Below, one piece after another: positions 7,301 through 10,468 of a stretch of 10,468 nucleotides of DNA. The stretch is from CBFDBF01 sp050304615 (GTDB lineage Bacteria; Pseudomonadota; Gammaproteobacteria; Chromatiales; Chromatiaceae): assembly GCA_050304615.1 (NCBI GenBank), contig JBNLDW010000005.1, positions 1 through 10,468 of the forward strand. The letters run 5' to 3'. Numbering within the stretch: position 1 is the first letter of the stretch; every line of letters starts with the position of its first letter. The translations under genes and the position numbers were made by a program. The notes under the pieces were generated by a model. That model searched no databases, was not told where the DNA came from, and worked only from the letters and a program-made list of their open reading frames with translations.

Positions 7301-8321
7301 TGATGGTGTTGCTGTTTTGTAATCTACCATCAGCCGTTATGGTGATATCCCCGGCGGTACTGCCGACAACCCCGGCATTGCGCACACCGACACCATCTTC
7401 GGTGCCCACCAGCTTGATCTTGCCTGCATACATGCCGCCCAGGGCCGCCACATCAATGGCAAAGGCCGGCGCACTACCAGTCGCAGCCTCCTCAATCACC
7501 TGGCTGTTGTCTGTACTGACCCGGTTGGCACCGGTGGTGATATTCAGGTCGTTAGCCCATATACCGGCATTAATCTCGACCGCACGCGCGATCAGATCGG
7601 TATGGTTGGAGCCGGTTGCATCCATGCCATCGCCCTCGATGGTGATAGTCCCATCGCTTACCTGGAACCCGTCCAGGCTGCCGCCGTTCATTATTGGGGT
7701 GCCGGTGGTAACGGTGGCACGGCTGGCGTTGATGAAGCCGCAGCCAGAGCAGGTGATGCCGGCAGGGTTGGCCACTACAACCTGCGCCCTGGTGCCTGCT
7801 ATCTCGATAAAGCCCAACAGGCTGGATGGGTTCGATGAGTTGACCTCATTCAGGATGATCCGTGCGGTCCCGGTCGCCAGGTTGGGGTTGCCGTTCACCC
7901 AGCCGGCCAGTTGGGTCTGTGAGGGGGTGCGGCCATTGTTGAGGACGACACCCTCCTGCTCAACATCAAATTGGCTGTAGACATTACGTGAGACCCCGGC
8001 TCCACTTGGGGTATTGATATTAACCTGGGTTATGCCGCTGGCTGTCTGGGTGACATCCGGTCGTTGCGATGCCGGGGCGGAGCCGTCTGCAATTACATCG
8101 GCTTGCGCCTGTGGCACCAGTATGACAGCTGATCCTAGAGCAAACATGATGGAGAGTGTGAGCCTGCGCATGGCATATGAGCCTGCTGCATCTACTGTAC
8201 ATTTAGATCCTGTGCCGGTCACAGGTGAAGAGGATTTACCACGGGCCTTTACAATCTCAGCGACTGCAATCCAGGTGCCGCGTGCAACGTTATATATAAT
8301 GCGATAGAGGTTCTTGTTCAT
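1332..8321 (-). CDS. cdiA: CdiA/TpsA-type exoprotein with C-terminal PoNe-like nuclease toxin
   Basis: This 2329-residue surface filament protein would be exported by the neighbouring CdiB and deliver a C-terminal toxin into touching bacteria. Domains in order: ESPR and signal peptide (1-74); TPS domain (about 75-320) with NPNL at 145-148, NPAGI at 185-189 and the CSGC pair; beta-helical filament repeats; a non-repeat insert (about 500-660); a conserved TPS-exoprotein segment (about 844-960, including NLTSDMVWLV); haemagglutinin-type repeats (about 1070-1640, e.g. KSGLFSSSGGFG); a charged, probably coiled-coil stretch (about 1723-1811); a glycine-rich pretoxin (about 1815-1925); a hydrophobic linker (1926-2171); and a nuclease domain (2172-2329). 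Start ATG 8319-8321 has AAGGG seven bases upstream and gives a complete ESPR. The mature protein has only four cysteines, in two pairs. The ORF is intact and within the normal CdiA size range. I see no VENN motif. Toxin action on other cells is inferred. Confidence 0.93.
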   Translation of the reverse strand: MNKNLYRIIYNVARGTWIAVAEIVKARGKSSSPVTGTGSKCTVDAAGSYAMRRLTLSIMFALGSAVILVPQAQADVIADGSAPASQRPDVTQTASGITQVNINTPSGAGVSRNVYSQFDVEQEGVVLNNGRTPSQTQLAGWVNGNPNLATGTARIILNEVNSSNPSSLLGFIEIAGTRAQVVVANPAGITCSGCGFINASRATVTTGTPIMNGGSLDGFQVSDGTITIEGDGMDATGSNHTDLIARAVEINAGIWANDLNITTGANRVSTDNSQVIEEAATGSAPAFAIDVAALGGMYAGKIKLVGTEDGVGVRNAGVVGSTAGDITITADGRLQNSNTITSAQNLTVDTKGDIDNSGTLYAQANTHLTIDGDLTNRGVIDGQETVIDTATLNNIGTGRIYGDHVAIEADTLNNQSEGGTAPVIAARNRMDIGAGELNNNEDAIMFSGGDLHIAGELDGDNHAAGRATTINNISATIEALGDLSIDADTLVNKRASLEISQVTATDIPTGRELLDYDPLRYKFFNHDDQPMSIWRDHYRNVYLARIADIPGIDIDSAYRAELVATVNSLPLTRTVDGVGFTSNIWNAIIDKINADHPEWIDTMVQRLSGSTYPLVSYDQQCVDPGCDYVNYISHRRTDTIDTVTASSAVAAIMAGGDANLNIGDLSNIYSTIEAGGDMDITGDTLLNQGIELYRNSNIITSTTTIHWTDRNHGTTVEPSSSSTLLETIPAIISAGGSLTGSYTGLIDNVAIRENSAPTTNSISTPTLTDNNLPNNILFQVNPDSTSGYLVETDSAFASYRDWLSSDYMLNALAIDPTLSQKRMGDGFYEQQLVRQQISQITGKRYLPGFSDDEGQYKALMNAGVTFALEYELIPGVALNAEQMANLTSDMVWLVEEEVTLPDGSTQQVLVPRLYATTKPQALNSGALIAADVVNLSTDGDLGNSGDIIGRRVVAINAGNINSVGGRIRAGDELRAIAQHDLSLASSLAETHMELSGVHADGSVRATADIKQMNRIAGLYVENPDAILVASAGNDLNLEGATVENRGVSGQTTLTAGRDLNLGTITETQNSRATFKKGWFRDERSKEVGSTIETTGNAMLIAERNINARAANAFSEQGIVTAVAGQNITIEAGEAEQHQQRYRKSSKKGFLSSKSTTVFNTLDTSTALASTFSGEQVNLQAGNDLIVAGSVVVGTGDVNLNAGRDIDITSVDTTHDETHFRDEKKSGLFSSSGGFGVTWGKQQKTDTVDQQTVRQVSSTIGSLEGDINVDADRDVTITASDVLAQSGSINVSGENVTIDSAYDTLDLEEEHKFKQSGITLALSGGIVDTIQTIRTSAERIDTAKDKRLKALNAWRLKRSAESLSKGFANLDHIGQDFADPIAENKEASSGVNLSISIGSSSSKQEITQHDETALGSSLLAHNEINITARGNTDEGPIEEGGVNLPAAPTGGDINMEGALLEAANINLNANNELNLKSAENTHDREENSESKSSGIGFSIGSDGLMFFVEGSVSRGEVNQTSDKYLETLINGSNKVSMLSGGDTTLEGAQVNAPRIEVESGGDLNIISQQDEEHYENDQKSAGFKVAAGYGRWSVSVNASQLEADSDYVAVQEQSGLFAGDQGYDVEVEKNTHLEGGAIVSSADPENNRLNTDTLSHNEIHNYAKYDVESKSISFSTSSSGPSGPTKGLGGGFSDDSGEAENTTYAAISQGEVTVRSNPEQSLTGLKRSKEEAHKVLERIFTEDKIQQAQETVELTQIFAEEGYMAVGKLYDDLTKAEARLETAKKNPDIFPPEAIEQLRLDVEQERAKLPFDKSIAHALIGGITAILGGGNFMQGALAAGVNEAVATEIKANLSKDATLQNLAAVLIGGALGGGQGAIIAGTADQYNRQLHPTEIDWILENAEAFKEQEGLADEKEAIIRLARQSLRMVDDKWKTVFKSEDSQAMKFLLAAVDPDAGMFYATNDEKSNFMLGSDILLHGEHNDPLAALSTDFGDGSYVPYSYTESYKVSDFYDEYILPGAVPISEFSVDTLGLGLALTVKHGVEDFGEAGEALGVTAAKYALDEVSTLKLLAAISVGAIQGVGELQKDIDRIQMLMLYGDSEAATVEISKLTPALLAAGTLKLVKVGTKGTALGADVKLPVDAINKALDEIAQKALFESGGKLDAAGNPILDMKLLTNAQKGQFGELFGENLTKKIVPDGEKLARIPGIGETGIDDLYKVSRPDVDYVVVEYKFVGDMKTPGSSRLGDTGDGLQGSESWITGGDRLERSVGSRSQANAIRESLDEGRIEAWVVTTRPDGSMEIEVLDSFGKVKDVDTSAVLKSINLNRGA
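1335..1808 (-). other. toxin domain: PD-(D/E)xK nuclease, PoNe-like (residues 2172-2329)
   Basis: The domain opens with LLTNAQKGQFGELFGENL, the KG-x-x-GE start common in PoNe domains. GIDDLY follows, with D2214 as candidate metal ligand, then VVVEYKF with E2230 and K2232. This gives the D-x15-E-x-K spacing of the PD-(D/E)xK fold. Next come LGDTGDGLQGSESWI (2245-2259) and a downstream RLERSVG, matching the PoNe pattern LG-T-DG-Q-(MS)-WI-RL. Known PoNe proteins are DNases, so DNA degradation in the target cell is the inferred activity. Two differences from the consensus I remember are D instead of G after GID, and GS instead of MS after Q. The DUF1910/1911 partner gene supports the assignment. 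A different REase-fold toxin family remains possible. Confidence 0.8.
1809..2546 (-). other. unassigned linker between pretoxin and toxin (residues 1926-2171)
   Basis: About 246 residues of CdiA separate the pretoxin motif from the nuclease. I recognise no family. It contains several hydrophobic stretches, LGLGLALTV (about residue 2030), LLAAISVGAI (about 2070) and LLAAGTLKLV (about 2115), separated by charged helices. In CDI toxins the N-terminal half of the CT region is usually a cytoplasm-entry domain that uses an inner-membrane protein of the target. This stretch is in the right place for that role, which is inference only. Confidence 0.45.
2547..2879 (-). other. pretoxin region of CdiA (residues about 1815-1925)
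   Basis: A glycine- and alanine-rich hydrophobic stretch (ALIGGITAILGGGNFMQGAL, then LAAVLIGGALGGGQGAIIAG) is followed by YNRQLHPTEIDWI at residue 1885 and an LARQSLRMVDDKW helix. This NRQLHP-WI signature is one I associate with the region preceding variable toxins in CdiA/FHA-type proteins. The VENN tetrapeptide that marks the toxin junction in many enterobacterial CdiA proteins is absent. VNEAVATEI (V1840) is the nearest look-alike and is not at the junction. Confidence 0.6.
5442..5792 (-). other. conserved mid-filament segment of CdiA (residues about 844-960)
   Basis: The residues from RYLPGFSDDEGQYKALMNAG through NLTSDMVWLVEEEV, LPDGSTQQVLVPRLY and NSGALIAADV match a segment that I recognise as conserved across large TPS exoproteins of the CdiA/FHA class. 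It marks the switch from the N-terminal filament repeats to the central and C-terminal part. The match is from memory of the family, not a search. Confidence 0.55.
6342..6824 (-). other. non-repeat insert in CdiA filament with Cys pair (residues about 500-660)
   Basis: The beta-helix repeat pattern is interrupted by aromatic- and charge-rich sequence that includes YDPLRYKFFNHDDQPMSIW, PEWIDTMVQRL and a C621/C626 pair in QQCVDPGCDY. The spacing would suit a small disulfide loop. I do not recognise a family. It could be a surface-exposed module of the filament, but a receptor-binding role is only a guess. Confidence 0.4.
7362..8099 (-). other. TPS secretion domain of CdiA (residues about 75-320)
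   Basis: This N-terminal haemagglutination-activity/TPS domain is the part recognised by the POTRA domains of CdiB and the start of the beta-helix. It begins after the signal peptide with DVIADGSAPASQRPDV. It carries NPNL (145-148) and NPAGI (185-189), the two hallmark motifs of TPS domains, followed by CSGCGFINAS with C191 and C194. The end point is approximate. Confidence 0.85.
8100..8321 (-). other. ESPR and signal peptide of CdiA (residues 1-74)
   Basis: The protein starts MNKNLYRIIYNVARGTWIAV followed by AEIVKARGKS, a typical extended signal peptide region of type V secreted proteins. A conventional n-region (MRRLT at 51-55), a hydrophobic core (LSIMFALGSAVILVP) and a QAQA cleavage site before D75 follow. 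This targets the protein to Sec. ESPRs are thought to slow export of very large exoproteins. Confidence 0.9.
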
Positions 8322-8333
8322 CCCTTTTCCCTT
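8322..8333 (-). promoter_or_regulatory. ribosome binding site of cdiA
   Basis: On the minus strand AAGGG lies seven bases before the ATG (8329-8333), within a purine-only run that reaches the start codon. It supports the ATG at 8319-8321. Confidence 0.6.
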
Positions 8334-8400
8334 TTTTGCTTGAGGCTCAAATTAATATCATTGCCGCCTCGTTAACTTTTGAGAGAACTCTGCTTAACTC

Positions 8401-8420
8401 CTACCCCACAAGTGGGGTGG
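8401..8420. repeat. GC-rich inverted repeat between cdiB and cdiA
   Basis: CCCCAC (8404-8409) and GTGGGG (8412-8417) are inverted around AA, and the stem extends outward by two more pairs with one mismatch. It lies in the 130-bp gap between cdiB and cdiA. No T-run follows in either direction, so it is not a standard intrinsic terminator. It could act as an mRNA hairpin separating cdiB from cdiA, or it could be unimportant. The rest of the gap (8322-8400, 8421-8451) shows no clear promoter. Confidence 0.5.
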
Positions 8421-8451
8421 GGATAGCATGAGATTCTCTCCAACCATAAGT

Positions 8452-10152
8452 TCAAAACTGCCAGCTCAGATCAAAACCGGCGGTCACATGATCCGTTATA
8501 AATCCCTTGGGTTTTGTTATCGGTGCACCTGCAAACAGGTGGTAATTCACATCTTTCCAATCACCCCGCATACCGATGACACCACCGGCTAACTTAGTGC
8601 CCAAAAGTAATTCACTACCACCACCTGAGACCTCGCCATAATCTATGCCAAGGTATAACTCGTACGGCCTGCTTGGCACCTTCCAGGCAACCTCATTACT
8701 GATATACCAGCCATTATCAGCCGCCAGCGTCCACTGACCATCAAATCCGCGTACGCTCCACCGGTTGCCAATAGAGAAACGGTCAAATGGAACCAACAGG
8801 TCATCCGCCCACTGACCTTTTAACGTTCCGCTGTAGCGGAAGCGCTGTCCCCCAGCTTCAAACGGCGCTTCCAGATCAACCCTGGCCCCCCATATCTTGG
8901 GCAAGGCAGTGCCAACACCGGCCGACTCTTCCGGGGCCGGAATAGAGCCAAACCATCTCTCTCCCTGCCTGTAGGTCAGGTTCACATCCAACGTGCTGTC
9001 CCCAATAAAGTGACGATGCAGCAGTGATAGCTCCCAGGCGGCGGTCTTGCGCCGCTGCACCTCGATCTCGACATCCTCTATGAAGTTCTGCGATTCGCGT
9101 TTTGATATCTGCAGTGACAAGGAGGTTTTTGAGCGGGCAGATCGCTGTATCACCCGCCTGACCTGCAGACCAAAGTCCTGGCTGGTGCCGCTATATTCGT
9201 AGTTCATCCCTATCCCTGCCACTGTTTGGTAGTAGTAGTTGTCGCTGCCTGTCAGCCCAAGCATCCAGTAGCCTATAGGTATGGAGTATCCAAACGCCCA
9301 GTTCTCTGTACCCTGGCCATTGTCTGCAAACACACTCCTGCCGACAGAGATATAGAGTTGATCACTAAGACGCAGGGGATTGTCCAGAAACAGGGCGGCG
9401 TTGGACTGGTACTTACCGGTGTTATCGGAACCGGAGTCATCCAGGGAGAGAGAGACCCTCCACTGCTTCTCCTGCTGCCAATCAACCACCACATCGCTCT
9501 CCCCCGGCTGCTCTCCCGGCACAATGCGGAAATTTGCCTCTGCCGTGGAAAATCGTTGCAGGTTCTCCAGACCCTGCTCTATGTCCCTGAGGTCCAGCAG
9601 ATCACCTCTGCGCAAGGGCAGTGTGGTAGCAAGATAAACACTTCCGCTGCTTGTGTCGGACAGACGCACATTACCAACCCTACCGGGCACGATAATCAAT
9701 CGCAGGATACCGCTATTGAGATCTTGGGACGGTGCCAGCAGGCGTGTGGTCACGTAACCGTCATCAATCAGGCTATTCTGGAGTGCCGCCATGAGGTTGC
9801 CGATACCCTGACCACCCAGACACCGCCCCAATGCGGCGGCTGCCAGTTGCTGCAGCTCTACTTGTCGAAACAGCTCACCGTTTTCCAGGATAATACGATC
9901 GATAACAAAACAGGGGGTCTCTTTGGGGTAGTCCACACCTGCTCTATCTTCGGGAGAGAGCAGACGGACATCATCTGCTGCAGGGGAGAGTTGTTGTTGC
10001 AGCTGCCGCTGCATCTCATGCTGGATTTGTTGCTCCCGATCTATCGCGCCAGGTTGGGATAGATCGGCAGCGTTGGCCACTGGAACGCATAAGAGCACCC
10101 CCATACAGGCACTAGCCATCTTCATCCAAACCGATTGCCCCCGCCAGTCCAT
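8452..10152 (-). CDS. cdiB: CdiB/TpsB outer-membrane transporter (FhaC/ShlB family, Omp85 superfamily)
   Basis: This 566-residue protein is of normal length for the family. It forms a 16-stranded beta-barrel that exports the partner CdiA. A signal peptide ends at ANA before A29. MDWRGQSVWM precedes a more typical signal that starts at M11, so the true start could be 10 codons later, but the ribosome binding site favours the ATG at 10150-10152. A glutamine-rich helix (about 39-54) is followed by a ShlB-type POTRA starting PCFVIDRI (80-87), with C81 and C111 as the probable disulfide. The second POTRA covers about 160-225. The barrel carries the VRGF lid-loop motif at 467-470 in IGNRWSVRGFDG and ends in a C-terminal phenylalanine (DLSWQF), the outer-membrane assembly signal. 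It lies 130 bp upstream of cdiA on the same strand, so they are probably co-expressed. Confidence 0.96.
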   Translation of the reverse strand: MDWRGQSVWMKMASACMGVLLCVPVANAADLSQPGAIDREQQIQHEMQRQLQQQLSPAADDVRLLSPEDRAGVDYPKETPCFVIDRIILENGELFRQVELQQLAAAALGRCLGGQGIGNLMAALQNSLIDDGYVTTRLLAPSQDLNSGILRLIIVPGRVGNVRLSDTSSGSVYLATTLPLRRGDLLDLRDIEQGLENLQRFSTAEANFRIVPGEQPGESDVVVDWQQEKQWRVSLSLDDSGSDNTGKYQSNAALFLDNPLRLSDQLYISVGRSVFADNGQGTENWAFGYSIPIGYWMLGLTGSDNYYYQTVAGIGMNYEYSGTSQDFGLQVRRVIQRSARSKTSLSLQISKRESQNFIEDVEIEVQRRKTAAWELSLLHRHFIGDSTLDVNLTYRQGERWFGSIPAPEESAGVGTALPKIWGARVDLEAPFEAGGQRFRYSGTLKGQWADDLLVPFDRFSIGNRWSVRGFDGQWTLAADNGWYISNEVAWKVPSRPYELYLGIDYGEVSGGGSELLLGTKLAGGVIGMRGDWKDVNYHLFAGAPITKPKGFITDHVTAGFDLSWQF

Positions 10153-10155
10153 TTA

Positions 10156-10165
10156 CCCCTTCCTT
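10156..10165 (-). promoter_or_regulatory. ribosome binding site of cdiB
   Basis: AAGGAAGGGG on the minus strand, with AAGGAA seven bases before the ATG at 10150-10152. This is the strongest Shine-Dalgarno sequence in the window. It favours this start over the in-frame ATG at codon 11. Confidence 0.7.
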
Positions 10166-10198
10166 ATAGTTATATTGCTACTTATTCCCCAGCGCTTG

Positions 10199-10227
10199 AT
10201 TGTCAGAGTGTGAACCTAAGTTGTAAA
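10199..10227 (-). promoter_or_regulatory. candidate sigma-70 promoter of cdiB
   Basis: On the minus strand TTTACA (10222-10227, 5 of 6 to TTGACA) is followed after 17 bases by GACAAT (10199-10204, 4 of 6 to TATAAT). It would give a leader of about 40 bases ending in a good ribosome binding site. No operator is recognised. Confidence 0.4.
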
Positions 10228-10311
10228 GCCATCATTGGGTCTACGCCATGATTGTGTGACGCATGTCTCTCTTTTTGATGCACTGTTACCCTTGAATTCT
10301 GGGAATCTCTC

Positions 10312-10341
10312 ACTATACACGCCGAATATTAAAGGGGTCAG
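10312..10341 (-). promoter_or_regulatory. weaker candidate promoter overlapping the palindrome
   Basis: TATAGT (10312-10317, 5 of 6 to the -10 consensus) lies 18 bases downstream of CTGACC (4 of 6 to -35), which belongs to the 25-bp palindrome. If used, the repeat element would supply part of the promoter of the secretion operon. The match is modest and could be chance. Confidence 0.2.
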
Positions 10342-10352
10342 AGCCCTTTAAT
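10328..10352 (+). repeat. 25-bp palindromic REP-like element, right copy
   Basis: Exact inverted copy of 115-139: arms ATTAAAGGG and CCCTTTAAT around GTCAGAG, with GGGGTCAG read on the plus strand (10334-10341). It overlaps the last codon and stop codon of the RAYT gene. RAYT genes are known to be flanked by the REP palindromes they process, so this is its probable cognate element. Confidence 0.75.
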
Positions 10353-10468
10353 CCACATCCTTCGGCTTTTCCGGTCTCCCCCTCCTCGCCTGCCCTACCT
10401 TGCATTTTAACTTGGCCTCAATCTTCTCGCGAAAATACTCATTTCCCAACGGTGTCCCTGTCTGCCAG
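10348..10468 (-). CDS. REP-associated tyrosine transposase (RAYT), C-terminal end only
   Basis: The last 39 codons of a gene entering from the right edge read WQTGTPLGNEYFREKIEA, then KLKCKVGQARRGRPEKPKDVD and stop (10348-10350). The TPLGN-x-x-FRE-x-IE and VGQA-RRGRP-K pattern is the typical C-terminus of RAYT (TnpA_REP, Y1/HUH transposase-like) proteins, with the basic RRGRP tail. The catalytic HUH and tyrosine residues lie outside the window, so I cannot say whether the gene is intact. RAYTs process REP palindromes, and one overlaps this stop codon. It is transcribed toward cdiB. The assignment rests on a short tail recognised from memory. Confidence 0.75.
   Translation of the reverse strand, partial: WQTGTPLGNEYFREKIEAKLKCKVGQARRGRPEKPKDVD

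Noticed and set aside
7246..7980. Plus-strand ORF of 244 codons opposite the TPS domain
   Set aside because: It is antisense to a conserved, motif-bearing region of cdiA and has the Pro/Ser/Leu-rich composition of a mirrored frame.
9226..10062. Plus-strand ORF of 278 codons opposite cdiB
   Set aside because: The minus-strand frame encodes a complete FhaC/ShlB-type protein with signal peptide, POTRA, VRGF motif and terminal Phe. The plus-strand ORF has no support.
115..10352. Composite transposon or insertion sequence with terminal inverted repeats
   Set aside because: The 25-bp copies are themselves palindromes of a repeat family, the RAYT lies outside rather than between them, and no target-site duplication is evident. 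I report the symmetry but not a mobile element.

Overview
The window carries one large two-partner secretion / contact-dependent growth inhibition (CDI-type) locus, read entirely on the minus strand in the order transporter (cdiB/tpsB), giant exoprotein (cdiA/tpsA), immunity gene (cdiI). This is the gene order of the E. coli-type CDI loci. All three main ORFs are intact, with no frameshift or internal stop. The ESPR-type signal peptide, the FhaC/ShlB-type transporter and the REP-associated transposase tail at the right edge point to a gammaproteobacterium or close relative. I cannot name the species.

Layout from right to left, in the direction of transcription. Positions 10348-10468 hold the last 39 codons of a REP-associated tyrosine transposase (RAYT), whose stop codon lies inside a 25-bp palindrome (10328-10352). 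Positions 10153-10327 are the leader of cdiB, with a plausible sigma-70 promoter and a good ribosome binding site. Positions 8452-10152 encode CdiB. Positions 8322-8451 are a short intergenic region with a GC-rich inverted repeat. Positions 1332-8321 encode the 2329-residue CdiA. Positions 478-1329 encode the immunity protein, two bases after the cdiA stop codon. Positions 1-477 contain no gene I can support. They are filled with palindromes and direct repeats that share the 8-mer GGGGTCAG on the minus strand, including an exact inverted copy of the 25-bp palindrome at the right edge and two perfect 71-bp direct repeats.

How it works: CdiB would sit in the outer membrane and export CdiA through its barrel. 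CdiA has an ESPR signal peptide, a TPS domain with the NPNL and NPAG motifs, a long beta-helical filament and haemagglutinin repeats, a pretoxin region, and a C-terminal toxin. From its motifs I assign the toxin to the PD-(D/E)xK nuclease superfamily, most likely the PoNe DNase family. The partner gene supports this independently: it has the two-part architecture of PoNi proteins (DUF1910/DUF1911), the known immunity partners of PoNe toxins. The system is therefore best described as a TPS-delivered PoNe/PoNi antibacterial toxin locus bracketed by RAYT/REP-type repeats. The delivery machinery is of known type. The parts most worth a second look are the toxin class in this delivery context, the absence of a VENN boundary, and the repeat elements that flank the locus.
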